Shown: positions 9,290 to 18,899 of the stretch, in pieces | How the letters are laid out: every line of letters starts with the position of its first letter | How positions within the stretch are numbered: position 1 is the stretch's first letter | DNA from: Dendrophyllia cribrosa | Taxonomy: Eukaryota; Cnidaria; Anthozoa; Scleractinia; Dendrophylliidae | Length of the DNA stretch: 64,000 nt | NCBI GenBank assembly: GCA_024195265.1 | Contig: JAJLRJ010000005.1 | Location: 33,428,536 to 33,492,535 of the forward strand | Direction of reading: 5' to 3' | The notes under the pieces: generated by a model | Seen by the model: only the letters and a program-made list of their open reading frames with translations | Told to the model about the DNA's origin: nothing | Databases searched by the model: none | Position numbers and translations under genes: made by a program

Positions 9290-12200
9290 ATGGCACAACC
9301 CGGCAACGAAGACGACGTGATGCCAATCAACGCGAGCTGATTGCCTGGCTGGACGCACAGGCACGAAATGTCGAGATGCTCGAGCCTGCCGACGACAATA
9401 ATGCTGAGGTCGAGCCTCAAAACAATCCGCAGGAGCTAGATTTTGAACAACTTGTTCAAATCTATGATCGGGTTGACCGCGGCAGACGAATAATCCGGTT
9501 CCACTTTGTAAACGATCTCGAAAACTCTCTTGTCGGCAGAATTTTGAACAAAATCAAGCAAAATGTTCACACACGACACGCAATCAATTTACGCTTCACA
9601 TTCGAGTTACGAAACACTGAAACCGATGAGTTGAGAATGTTTTATCAAAACAACCACAACAGTCGTTGGCTAGCCACTCTTTTCCGAGACACGACAGTGG
9701 TTGCAAGCCCAGGAAGAGCTTCGTCTTCAAAACGCAAGACTCAACAGGCCTGACACCAAATGGGTTTACGAACGCACTGCCCTGCTTGATGTCAAAGTCA
9801 TACTGGATCGACAACCCTTGCAAATAGGTCTCGGGCGTCTTCCTGATTGGATTCGCAACAAAAGAGAAGTCATTGCCCTTGACAATTTCAACGACAATCT
9901 TTGTCTCTTTCGTTGCTTGGCTGTCCATTGGGGGGCTCGTATAGATAGTTCTACTCGTAGAACCAGGGAACTCGCGGAAAGCTTCTTCGCAGTTTATCCG
10001 GGGCTTCGAGGCCAGCTAAATTTGCGGCACTTCTCTAAAATCGAAAGGCATTTCAAGCAAGGAATTGCCGCATATCTTGTTCTCCCCAATGGTGACTTCA
10101 TTTTATATCACACTCCTGCGAATTACGAGAAGGTGGGCGCTACAACCATGACTGTCGGTATTCATGAGGGCCACTCCTTCTTGATCACCAATATCAATAA
10201 AGTCACAAACAATTACACTTGTGGCGAGTGCGGCGGGAGGTTCACACAAGCTTGTCATTTAACTCGCCACTCCAAGACGTGTACTCGAGGCCAAACCAAA
10301 ATCGACTGACCCGGAAACGTGTCCTCCCTCCGGAGTCGGCTTTTGAGAAAGCCTTTTACCCAGAAGGCGGTTTCGGTGTCAAGGCAGTGTGCTGGCTGGA
10401 GTGGGAGGCGAAGCAGCGTGACATTCACATCCACCATCACAGATGCGGCCATGGCGGTGAGAGCTATATTTGTGGGGCTCCAGTCGACGGCTATCACCCA
10501 GAAAGCAAGACAGTTTTCCAGTTCTACGGTTGTTTCTGGCACGGTTGCGAGGAATGTTACCCCGAGGGAACGAGGGACGAAGGTGTATATGTTGACCGAA
10601 GGGGCAACACAATCACAAGGATGGTTGCTTACCAAAAGACTCTGCAACGAACTCAGTTGCTTCGAGACGCTGGGTACAACGTGGTGGAAAGGTGGGAACA
10701 CGAAAAGCCTTCCCCCTGGTGGAATGACCGTTGCCCACAGAAAAGAAACAAAACATATCCCCACGCGATCGTCTACGACTTCGAAGCGTACCAGGACAAG
10801 ACCAAGGCAGCTCGCCCGACACGCGATCTCTCTTATGAAAGCAAGCATGTGCCCATCTCAGTCTCCATTGCCGACACGTTGAACCCTGAGCCTGAGTACA
10901 TTTGCTCTAAAGATCCTGACGAGCTTATCGGGCTGTTTTATGCCTCCCTGGAGTGGCGAAGCGCAGCCATCCGAGAGGATGTGGCTGGCCAATATATGCT
11001 CCCAGACCTTGAGAATCTTCCTGAGAAGCAACTCAAGCTCATCGACAAATGGTGCAACCAAGTGCCTGTGGTCGGCTTCAACTCAGGCCATTACGATCTC
11101 AAGCTTATCCGCAAGTACTTTGTTTCTCATTTCGCTCAAGAGAACGGGGTCTTCGCCGCGGAGAAAGAGGGTCGCATCATGTTCATCAACACTCCCAGCT
11201 ACAAGTTGTTGGACATCATGAATTATTTGGCCCCAGGCATAACGTACGACAAGTGGGTCAAGACGTATGGAGCGACACAGACCAAGTCCTGGCTCCCATA
11301 CGAGTGGTTTGACAGCGCTGACAAGCTGGATTACCCTGGTCTCCCCCCATACGAGTGCTGGTACTCACAACTCAAAAACGCCTTCGTTCTTTCTCCCAAG
11401 GAGCACGAAGAATGCAATCGCATCTTCCACGAGGAAGGCATGAAGACATTCGGAGACTGGCTGGAGTATTACAACAATCTAGACGTGTCTCCCTTCCTTG
11501 AAGCTCTCCAAACGATGAAGGGCTTTTACATGGGCCTCGGGGTTGACATCTTCAAAGACGCGGTCTCCTTGCCAGGAGTATCAATGCAATACGTCTTGCG
11601 AGGCTCATTGAGAGGGGGGCGCAAGGCTCCAGAACTATACGCCCCCGGCCCAGAAGCGTACGCCATGCTGAAGGGGGCTGTGGTTGGCGGGCCAAGCCTG
11701 GTCTTCACCCACAAACACGTGCGCGGCGAAACCAGCATCCGTTCTCACAAATACGACTTAGCCCGCATCACGAAACGGATTGTGGGGTTCGATGTTAACT
11801 CCCTTTACCCAAGCACGATGCTGCAGGAGATGCCCTGTGGTAAAGAGAAGGTTGTGCATTACAATGTCCCGGTGCAGGCAGCGAAAGCTCTCGAAATGAA
11901 TCTGAATACAGGCAGGTGGTTCGGGTTTGCGGAAGTGGACATCGAAGTCCCTCGAGAGTTGTGGGAGAAGTTCGAAGAGTTTCCACCGCTCTTCATCAAC
12001 CAAGCAGTGCCTAACGAATGCGTTCCACAGCATATGCACGATTACCTCCAAGAAAGTGGCCGAACCCGCTTTCCCGACCAGAAAAAGCTTCTGGGTGTGC
12101 TGTCAGCGAAAAAGATGCTGATCTACGCACCCCTCTTGAAATGGTATCTCAACAGCGGACTCAAGATCACGGCAGTCTATCGCACGATCGATTATAGACC

Positions 12201-13022
12201 CAAAAAGCTCTTCGACTGGTTCGTTCGCGAGGTCGCCGACAACCGAAGGAAAGGCGACGCTGACAAGGATAAGGCCCTGCTTGCTGAAGTGTTCAAGCTC
12301 CTTGGCAACAGCGCTTACGGCAAGTTCATCGAAGCTGTGGAGCGCCAGACAAGAACGTTGTACACAACTGACGAGGACGAGGTCGACAAGAATCTCCGCT
12401 CACCCTTGTTCGATGATCTCGAAGAGATCGGAGATGCTTACAAGATCGAGCTGCGCAAGCCAAAGGTCACAATCGACCGCCCTTTTCAAGTGGTGATTGT
12501 TGTGTACCAACTTGCCAAGCTCCGCATGCTGGAGTTCTATTACGACTTCCTAGATTACTTCATCGACAGGTGCGACTTCGAGCTCATCCAGATGGACACG
12601 GACAGCATGTACTTCGCTCTTGCTCTTGACACTCTGGAAGAGGCCGTTCGCCCTGAACTTCGCGACCAGTTCGAGGCGGAGAAGAAGAATTGGTTGGCGT
12701 GGGACAAGTGGAGCGGCAGAGAGCCGGGCTTGTTCAAGCTTGAGAAGGAAGGCACACGGGCCATCGCCCTGTGCAGCAAGTGTTATTACGTAGAAAACGA
12801 GGCTAGCGGAGAGGCCAAGATGTCCTCCAAGGGCGTCAACAAGAAGCAGAACGAGCTTCGCTGGGAAAGGTACGAAAGTGCCCTGCAGGGGGGCAGGGAC
12901 ATGGCCGCAAACAGGGGCTTTCGAATGTACAACGGGGCCATGTTCACGTACAAGCAGCACAAGCTGCAGACGGCATCCACACAGAACCAATCGAGTTTCA
13001 CAACCAAGCTGGGGGCAACTGA
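9290..13022 (+). pseudogene. protein-primed-type DNA polymerase B (Polinton)
   Basis: Replicates the element. The N-terminal region contains a conserved block (NFNDNLCLFRCLAVH, near 9895) and a C2HC zinc finger (CGEC...H...C, near 10220). The exonuclease domain is marked by YDFEAY and VVGFNSGHYDLKLI, the polymerase domain by FDVNSLYPS (motif A), LLGNSAYGKF (motif B) and MDTDSMYF (motif C, catalytic Asp pair). The long uninterrupted part is about 10290-12960. The frame is broken at least four times: after the ATG at 9290 (TGA about 50 bases in), near 9710, near 10290 and near 12960. The last break separates a plausible natural C-terminus ending at 13022, which overlaps the 3' end of the convergent integrase by about 25 bp. 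Decay or indel errors in the assembly are both possible. Confidence 0.9.
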
Positions 13023-13987
13023 GTGCCCGGGGGCACCACTATCAACTCCTCACGAACAAACCCTCTCTTGGGCCCATCGTAGAGATAATACACGACAGGC
13101 GCATCTGGCTTGGTGACAACCTTCTCAATGTTGTGGACCTTCAAATACCAGATCGGATCGGTCGCACGCCTCCCACCCCCTTCTAGCTCGCCAGGCTGGT
13201 ACAAATATCTCACACTCACCCGGGGAGGGAGCTTCTTCTCATTCACCCCCACAGGCCTAGCATATGGAGTCGCGGGCTTGGCTGATATTGCTTTCTCTTT
13301 GATTGCTTGAGCGGGCTTCTTGCCAGTCAGCCGGGTCACTTCATTGTTCAAGGCCGAGACAACATCTGGCAGTCTTTTAACCCAAGCAGTCGAACGGCCA
13401 GAGGGCATATTCATTTCAACGGCATACTGGTAACCAAACAGTCTTTCAGCCAGGGTTCTGTTGAATCTCTCCACAATTGCTTGGTCTCTGTGGATATCAA
13501 CCCGCCCGCGACGAATGGTCGTTTTGTTGTTTTCTATGGCCTTAGTCACAGCCCCCATAAACTCTTTCCCAGGGTCAACTTGCAAGAGTTGAGGCCATTT
13601 CAAAGGACCCCTCCTGTAAATCTTCTGAAATGCCTTTGAGACTTCTTCAGACTCTTTCGAAGTCAGGGGCTCTGCTGCTTTGAAACGGCTAGCCACATCA
13701 ACAAGGGTTAATGCGTATTTGTAAACCTTTCTCCCACGAGGAAGTTTGTCGTGGGGCAGGAAGAGAAGATCTGCTTGATGCACTGCATTGGGTGATGAGA
13801 CATCAAACTTGGGCCGGGGGATATGGCGTGGCGCTGGGAGGTAAACTTGCCAAAGGGCTTGTTTTACCAGCCATTTCTTTGCGACATCATCAGAGACCTT
13901 GGCTGCTGCAGCTAGCTTTTTCACAGCGGCAAGACCTTTCCAATACCCTTTCGGACTGTAATAGATCTTTGAGAGTTTCGCCTCCAT
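12998..13987 (-). CDS. Polinton integrase (retroviral-type, rve)
   Basis: Intact, 329 residues. The catalytic core has Asp73 (HQADLL), Asp138 (QVDPGKEF) and Glu173 (AIVERFNRT), the last two 35 positions apart as in retroviral and LTR-retrotransposon integrases. An N-terminal helical DNA-binding-like region (KKWLVKQALWQ) precedes it and the C-terminus has a chromodomain-like strand set (YLYDGPKRGFVREEL). It inserts the element and generates the 6-bp TSD seen here. The start is the ATG at 13985-13987, six bases from TATATATAT. Confidence 0.95.
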   Translation of the reverse strand: MEAKLSKIYYSPKGYWKGLAAVKKLAAAAKVSDDVAKKWLVKQALWQVYLPAPRHIPRPKFDVSSPNAVHQADLLFLPHDKLPRGRKVYKYALTLVDVASRFKAAEPLTSKESEEVSKAFQKIYRRGPLKWPQLLQVDPGKEFMGAVTKAIENNKTTIRRGRVDIHRDQAIVERFNRTLAERLFGYQYAVEMNMPSGRSTAWVKRLPDVVSALNNEVTRLTGKKPAQAIKEKAISAKPATPYARPVGVNEKKLPPRVSVRYLYQPGELEGGGRRATDPIWYLKVHNIEKVVTKPDAPVVYYLYDGPKRGFVREELIVVPPGTQLPPAWL

Positions 13988-13993
13988 AGAGGG

Positions 13994-14002
13994 TATATAT
14001 AT
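13994..14002 (-). promoter_or_regulatory. TATATATAT motif of the integrase gene
   Basis: Six bases 5' of the integrase ATG on the coding strand. Same placement as at the neighbouring genes. Confidence 0.55.
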
Positions 14003-14008
14003 GTTTGT

Positions 14009-14446
14009 TTACAGAAAGCGATAAGCCGCATACCCACCCGCAAGCAGAGTGCCTCCAATGAACACAAGTTCACCATTCTGTTGTTGTGGACTGGGCTTGT
14101 AGAAGTCCGAGAACTGAGGCTCTTTGTAGTCTTTGATTTGTTTATCTGGTTGTGGTTGGTGCATCTGATTATACAAGACCAGGGCTTGGTCGGTGGTTTG
14201 AAAGTTTTTGCTAGCTTGGTGTTTAATCCGATCGTTGGCTGCAATCCAGTCGAGGAGCTTGGTGCGGTCCTTCTGGTATTTGGCGTAAGCCGCTTGGTAT
14301 TGTTCAAGGGCTTTGTCGTGACCGATTTTCTCATCCATTGCTGCCTTTCCGTTATCACCAGACAGATATTTCGCGAGATAATTGCCGCCCATGAAAGCAG
14401 CCGCATTAAGAACAGCGCCAAGGGCCATTATTGCAATCGAGGCCAT
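14009..14446 (-). CDS. small Polinton protein with two terminal hydrophobic segments
   Basis: 145 residues. Residues ~3-25 (IAIMALGAVLNAAAFMGG) and ~125-143 (LVFIGGTLLAGGYAAYRF) are hydrophobic; the middle is charged and helical (YQAAYAKYQKDRTKLLDW) with a Gln/Pro-rich stretch before the second segment. A clear homologue lies at 27937-28363 in the old copy, so it is a conserved gene of this lineage. Its place between integrase and ATPase, and the membrane segments, suggest a virion or membrane-interaction role, but no family could be named. TATACATATG lies 12-21 bases upstream of the ATG. Confidence 0.75.
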   Translation of the reverse strand: MASIAIMALGAVLNAAAFMGGNYLAKYLSGDNGKAAMDEKIGHDKALEQYQAAYAKYQKDRTKLLDWIAANDRIKHQASKNFQTTDQALVLYNQMHQPQPDKQIKDYKEPQFSDFYKPSPQQQNGELVFIGGTLLAGGYAAYRFL

Positions 14447-14471
14447 TGTGGTCGTGTGTATACATATGTTT

Positions 14472-14693
14472 TTACATGTTGTCTGGGAGGATTTTCTGAT
14501 CCTCGAGATATTTCTTCAGCGCAATGCAGCCAGCCATGACGCCTGTGAACTTGACGTAGTTCATTAAGCTTGCACTGAGGTCGGCAGTGAAGTTTTCTTT
14601 GATGGTCTTTTTCCCAATCCAACCAATACCAGCGACAAGGCCAGTGATTGTTGCGGCTTCGAGGATAGACTTCACAAGCTTGTTGTCAGACAT
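14472..14693 (-). CDS. small membrane protein (73 aa)
   Basis: Two hydrophobic stretches, ATITGLVAGIGWIG (~14-27) and FTGVMAGCIALKKYL (~49-63), separated by a charged loop. The homologue at 28386-28613 in the old copy keeps the DQKIL end and the NYVKF segment. A TATACATATG motif lies 5' of the ATG at 14691-14693. Function unknown; transcribed in the same direction as its neighbours. Confidence 0.75.
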   Translation of the reverse strand: MSDNKLVKSILEAATITGLVAGIGWIGKKTIKENFTADLSASLMNYVKFTGVMAGCIALKKYLEDQKILPDNM

Positions 14694-14749
14694 GGTTTGT
14701 GTGCAGTATACATATGTTTTTTTATTTTTCTGACAGAACCTTTTGTGCC

Positions 14750-15153
14750 TTTGTCGTTTCGTTCAATCTCAAGCCACGCCCCTTAGGCCCTCGTCATGGA
14801 GGACTCGGACCTCATCATAGAGGACTACGGCCTTGTCATAGAGGACTCGGACCTAATATAGCGGACTTGGGCCTCTCTATAGAGGGTTAGAGCCTCGAAC
14901 TCTCGGGCCGTGTAATAGAGGACTCGGGCCTCGGCGTCTCGGGTTCTGGCCTCGGCCTCTCGGGCTCGGGCCTTGTACTCTCGGGTCCATAGTGCCAGTT
15001 GAAACAAGGATTGCCAGCGTCTCACGTTTGGCAGGAATGCCATTGTCACCAACTAGCCCTGTGGGAGGTGTGGTATCAGGGGCGGCCTGACGCCTCCAGC
15101 ATCTGCATTACTTCGTTCAAGGCGACCTGGTCTTCAGCTGTTTCTGCCATCAT
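14750..15153 (-). pseudogene. disrupted helical accessory gene with minisatellite
   Basis: An ATG at 15151-15153 follows the usual TATATATATG and opens a 25-residue acidic start, then the frame stops. Another frame (from about 15052) continues with Glu/Ala/Arg repeats (REAEARTRDAEAR). The DNA at ~14780-14990 is a degenerate ~21-bp minisatellite (GAGGACTCGGGCCTC-like). The gene occupies the place of the intact 107-residue gene at 28722-29045 of the old copy, which has a similar Arg/Ala/Glu helix. Repeat instability plus frameshift probably destroyed it. Confidence 0.55.
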
Positions 15154-15173
15154 CAGGGTATATATATGTGTTT

Positions 15174-15419
15174 TTATTTTTCAATAATTCTCTTGATGTC
15201 GGGCAAAAGGGTTTCAAGCTCTCGTAAAAGCCCCGCCATGGTGTCTGGCATAGAATTCAACCGCAATGGATATCTGTTGAGAAGCATGAGGCGCAGATCT
15301 TCCTCACCAGCGGCTTTGATAATTTTGTTTTGCGCATCAAGTGTGTGTTTGTGCAATTCATCCAAAAGCTGTGAAAGAACAGTGAGCTTGTGTAGACTGG
15401 TTGGCGCATTCATAGCCAT
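15174..15419 (-). CDS. small helical protein (81 aa)
   Basis: Leu-rich amphipathic helices throughout (LTVLSQLLDELHKHTLD, AGLLRELETLLPDIKRII), with no membrane segment and no cysteine pattern. I chose the ATG at 15417-15419 because TATATATAT lies just upstream; a longer frame would read through that motif. The 5' end overlaps the 3' extension of the ATPase frame by about 60 bp. Function unknown; short helical proteins of this kind in capsid-gene clusters are often scaffolds or cement proteins, which is only an inference. Confidence 0.7.
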   Translation of the reverse strand: MAMNAPTSLHKLTVLSQLLDELHKHTLDAQNKIIKAAGEEDLRLMLLNRYPLRLNSMPDTMAGLLRELETLLPDIKRIIEK

Positions 15420-16128
15420 GGTATATATATGTGTTTGACGTCTTGTACGCAATTCCATACGGGTGCCTCAGAGAGAAAACCAGGTGGGAGAACTTGCGGG
15501 ATTTGAGCCTTGCGATAAGCTCTTTGTACTCCTCATGGGAGAGCTCGCCGGCATAGTCTTCGAAGATGGCCTTAGTTGTCTTGCTGGATGGCGTGTAAAA
15601 GAGCACGATCGCTCCAATGTTATCACGATATGGCTTAGCTATGCTGGTGATCTGCTGGGTCAAGACCCACACGGATATGCCGTCATGCCTTGCGCTGAAC
15701 CCCAGATTGACCAGCTGACTCGTGCGGCCTTTGACATCTTTGGAGGCGGCGCAGTCATCGAGAATGAATAAAGTGTTGGTGCATGTGAAAAAGAAGCTCG
15801 CCAGCTTCAACCAGTCTTCGATTTCATGCTGTTGACAGATAATCACGAAGATGTGCGGATCGCGGTCCACAAAGCCATCGTATGTCTTGTTCTTGACAAA
15901 TGTGGGACAGAATAAAACGATGTAATCAAAAGAACCCCTAAAGGGGCCTCGCAGTTGGTTTAGAAGATACTGTGTCTTACCAGGGTTAGTGGGGCCCACG
16001 ATTAGTGCGTTGAATGGCAGCTTTCTTGGGTCCATAACCAACACCTATATTAGTTGGTTTGCAAACAATTGGTTCATGTGTTGGTGGGGAGGGGGCTTGG
16101 CATAGAAGTTGATCTTGTTTGTGGCCAT
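15358..16128 (-). pseudogene. FtsK/HerA-type genome-packaging ATPase
   Basis: Pumps DNA into capsids in this virus group. Walker A is GPTNPGKT and Walker B LFILDDC; the sensor-like VWVLTQQ and the HDGISVW block follow. The best start is the ATG at 16126-16128, two bases from TATATAATG and in frame with the rest, but a TAG at 16045-16047 interrupts after 27 residues. The next in-frame ATG (16033-16035) would still give the whole ATPase domain, so the gene may remain functional with a shorter N-terminus. At the 3' end the frame runs into the promoter and start of the next gene, so its natural stop may be lost. Confidence 0.88.
15422..15430 (-). promoter_or_regulatory. TATATATAT motif, 2 bases from ATG
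   Basis: One of the clearest cases: only GG... separates the motif from the ATG at 15417-15419. Confidence 0.6.
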
Positions 16129-16130
16129 GG

Positions 16131-16139
16131 TATATAATG
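16131..16139 (-). promoter_or_regulatory. TATATAATG motif of the ATPase gene
   Basis: Two bases from the upstream ATG (16126-16128), supporting that ATG as the ancestral start. Confidence 0.55.
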
Positions 16140-16154
16140 TGTGTATGCGTTTAC

Positions 16155-17405
16155 CTAGTACTGTACAGAATGCAGCTGCTTGTCCATGATGTTCATCTGT
16201 GAGTCTGAGATGGTGAAGATGTGGCAGTTTGTGTTTCCCGAGCCTGTGCCGTTTCGTTCGATCTCGAGTTGCGCGCCATCCTGTGTGTTGACGAGCCGTT
16301 GGTCGTTGCCGTGCAGGGCTGTGTCAGCCATGGACCGCAGGTCAATCCAGAGCCCAAACTTGTTGCCTGCGAGATATTTGGTCAAGTTCATGTTAGGCCT
16401 GCCTCGCGCGTGTGGCTTGAAGTATCGGAAGATTTCATTCCACATGTCAGTACCACTGATGCCGTCGTTGTAGATCCTGTTTGGAACACCGTTGACTGTG
16501 ACCTTCACTTTGGTGATGTCGGGGTTGAAATAGTTCTCAGAGTCCCTGGCACCCGCTGCATAGGGGTTGATGAACAGCAAGAGGATGCCCTTGAGAGATT
16601 TGCGCTGTGGGTTAACCCGAAGATTCAGCCGAGTGTCACCACCTTTTGAGAAGGGATGCACCCGATCTCGCATTACGAGGTCATAAGCGAACTCCTTGCC
16701 GCTAGTGTAAGAGCTTGTTGCTTCGTCGGCCAGCTCCTTACTTCTGATCGTCTCATACTCCAGCCGGGTGTTTTCCAACTTGTACACGAGCTTGCTTGTG
16801 TCTGATCCCCGGACAACTTGGTTTGCGGGGGCAAGAGTTAGTTCGAAGACCAGATCGTTATATAACGCTTGAGGGTATATGATTCCGTGATCAGTTAAGA
16901 TTTGGTGATCCAGTTTGATGCGATACTTATTCTTGTATATTGTCTCCAGCTTGGTTTCCGCATCCATGCCTGAGGTCTTCTTGTCGCCAGCACCAGAGCG
17001 AATCTTACACAAATCCACACTCTGGATGCCCTCCATAAGCATATTTTCCCGCTCATCGGTTGATTTGAATAAGTCTTCGAAGATCTTGTAGATGTCGTAC
17101 CCAACCGTGTCCTGGACAGTGGTGGCGGCAAACTTAACAACAAACCTGTCCACCAGGGCCCGAGAAACATTTTGCACGAGATAGTTGTTAGCGTGGCCCC
17201 CGGCTAGGTTGATGTTGAACACCAGTGCAAGTGAGCCGGACACAATGACATCGTGCTCGCCAAGCTTGGGTACCGAGACGTACAGTGTCTCACCGGGATT
17301 GGCCTCAGAAGGGTTAAATGTGATGCGCTTGACGGTTCGCTCTGCCTTCATGGCGCCCAGCGTCTTTTCACTGTGAGATGGAAGTAAATTCGGTTGCACA
17401 GCCAT
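16155..17405 (-). CDS. putative major capsid protein (double jelly-roll type)
   Basis: Intact, 416 residues, beta-rich throughout with alternating hydrophobic strands (TLYVSVPKL, GSLALVFNINL, ALVDRFVVKFA, LKGILLLFINPY, KVKVTVNG) and no membrane segment. It sits next to the packaging ATPase and opposite the coiled-coil gene, the usual capsid-gene neighbourhood in Polintons. I assign it as hexon-like from length, strand pattern and context; no short signature motif proves it, and the 606-residue protein at 18900-20720 is the alternative. It is absent from the old copy at 27937-34723. Confidence 0.65.
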   Translation of the reverse strand: MAVQPNLLPSHSEKTLGAMKAERTVKRITFNPSEANPGETLYVSVPKLGEHDVIVSGSLALVFNINLAGGHANNYLVQNVSRALVDRFVVKFAATTVQDTVGYDIYKIFEDLFKSTDERENMLMEGIQSVDLCKIRSGAGDKKTSGMDAETKLETIYKNKYRIKLDHQILTDHGIIYPQALYNDLVFELTLAPANQVVRGSDTSKLVYKLENTRLEYETIRSKELADEATSSYTSGKEFAYDLVMRDRVHPFSKGGDTRLNLRVNPQRKSLKGILLLFINPYAAGARDSENYFNPDITKVKVTVNGVPNRIYNDGISGTDMWNEIFRYFKPHARGRPNMNLTKYLAGNKFGLWIDLRSMADTALHGNDQRLVNTQDGAQLEIERNGTGSGNTNCHIFTISDSQMNIMDKQLHSVQY

Positions 17406-17447
17406 GGTATATATTTGTGTTTTTAAAATTTATATTTATATATCATC
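17406..17447. promoter_or_regulatory. 42-bp divergent promoter between capsid and coiled-coil genes
   Basis: Extremely AT-rich, with TATATATT facing the capsid gene (two bases from its ATG) and TATATTTATATATC facing the coiled-coil gene (about five bases from its ATG). Both transcripts must start within or beside these 42 bases. Confidence 0.65.
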
Positions 17448-18890
17448 ATGGCAAGCGGTGAGAATGAGAATCCAGATCTTGACTATAACATTGACCACGA
17501 TGATAACGACGATGACGATGAGAGCATTGAATTGACAGAAGAAGAAAGACAAGAAATCCAACAATGGACCCAGGCCCAAGACACCGGCCCCGACACAACA
17601 ACACCCTTTCAACCTACCACCACATCCACCCCATACCATGGCGGTGAAGAGCATGAAATGCATACAATGCCTCACGAACAAAGTGGGCTGCCAGGTGACC
17701 CTTTAAAAGCCCCTCTGCTTGGAGACTTCTTAGACGCAACTGATAAAGCAGAGAGGATCGATAAAGCTATTGACTGGATCAAAAAACGCTTTACAAAAGT
17801 AGCCATCGACAATTTAGGCCCAATTACTTTCGGTAAACAAAAAGGAAATACAGACAGAATTGTTTCCTTGGGCCCAAAAGGCGGTGAAACTCACATTTTC
17901 AAGCAAGATGGGTCGGGCCTTCTTAAATCATTCACAGACAAGTTCAAAAAATCTCTTGGCCCAAGCGCTGAAGAGCTTGTCTCTGAAGACAATGCATCAA
18001 TAAGGGAAGAAAGACAAAGATTGAACGAGGCAGAAAAACAACTGAAGGAGAAGGAAAGGGTTGCTGTGGAAAAACAACAAGCAGCAAATGAGGTGCAAAA
18101 CCTCAGGGCCAGAAAAAAACAAGTTCAAGCGAGGATTGACACTCTGGAGCAGGAACACGGTGGTTCAAGCGTTGAAAATCAAGCCGAGATAGATAGATTA
18201 AAACTGCTGAAAAAGAATCTTCAAGGCGATCTTGAAAACCAGAAAAAAGAATTAGGGGCCCTGCAAAAAATACAAAAACAACGAGCCCAAGAACAGGCAA
18301 AGGCGGACAAAATCAGAACACGCCTTTCTGCTAAGGTGAAGGAAAGAAATGAATTTGAAGCAGGGCTAAACTCAACTAAACCCCTTGATGAGTTAAACGA
18401 AAGAGAAGCCGAGCTTGAACGGCAGAACGCTGAAGACAGACGCGTGATAGAGGATGAGAACACGTCTCCCTCTGAAAGAGAAGCCGCGGAAGCTCGGGTT
18501 GCTGAGCGAGAAGAAGAGCTGGCAAGGCTCCGACCACAGGTTGAGGTGCGGGAACAAGCCCTGTCTTTGAGAGAGAGGGTTAGAGAAATCTTCAAGAAAT
18601 ACGGATGGACCCTGCAAGCGATTGTTCTGGCAGCTGGCATCACCATCAGCGCTGTGGTACTCGCCACCTTGAATGGCCTGGCAAAGGCCACCAAGGCTAT
18701 TGGAAATGGGCTTAAAGAGCTTGGCAAAAAGGCAGCCAACGCCCTGCCTGGCCTCATTGGCTCAATTGTGAGCTTCATCTTTAAAGCGGCTGGGTCGGTC
18801 ATCTCCTTTCTTGGTGAGCACGCCTGGCTGCTCATCCTTGCCGTTGTGGCCTTCCTTGTTGAAAGGATCACCAAGCGTGCGAAGTCTTGA
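17448..18890 (+). CDS. acidic coiled-coil protein with C-terminal membrane region
   Basis: 480 residues, intact. Residues 1-70 are strongly acidic and Thr/Pro-rich (DHDDNDDDDESIELTEEE). Residues ~180-385 are a long charged coiled coil (repeated LNEAEKQLKEKE, LREREAE-type heptads). After LSLRERVREIFKKYGW come two or three hydrophobic segments (~393-412, ~430-450, ~458-470) ending in a basic tail. The same architecture, including the SLRERV-EIFKKYG hinge, occurs in the old copy (29580-30546). A membrane-anchored virion or virus-factory protein is plausible; no named family. Ends 9 bp from the convergent 606-residue gene. Confidence 0.8.
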   Translation: MASGENENPDLDYNIDHDDNDDDDESIELTEEERQEIQQWTQAQDTGPDTTTPFQPTTTSTPYHGGEEHEMHTMPHEQSGLPGDPLKAPLLGDFLDATDKAERIDKAIDWIKKRFTKVAIDNLGPITFGKQKGNTDRIVSLGPKGGETHIFKQDGSGLLKSFTDKFKKSLGPSAEELVSEDNASIREERQRLNEAEKQLKEKERVAVEKQQAANEVQNLRARKKQVQARIDTLEQEHGGSSVENQAEIDRLKLLKKNLQGDLENQKKELGALQKIQKQRAQEQAKADKIRTRLSAKVKERNEFEAGLNSTKPLDELNEREAELERQNAEDRRVIEDENTSPSEREAAEARVAEREEELARLRPQVEVREQALSLRERVREIFKKYGWTLQAIVLAAGITISAVVLATLNGLAKATKAIGNGLKELGKKAANALPGLIGSIVSFIFKAAGSVISFLGEHAWLLILAVVAFLVERITKRAKS

Positions 18891-18899
18891 GATTTGCGC

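Noticed and set aside
10255..12120. Long antisense and shifted frames over the polymerase
   Set aside because: Shadows of a GC-rich coding region; no motif or start context.
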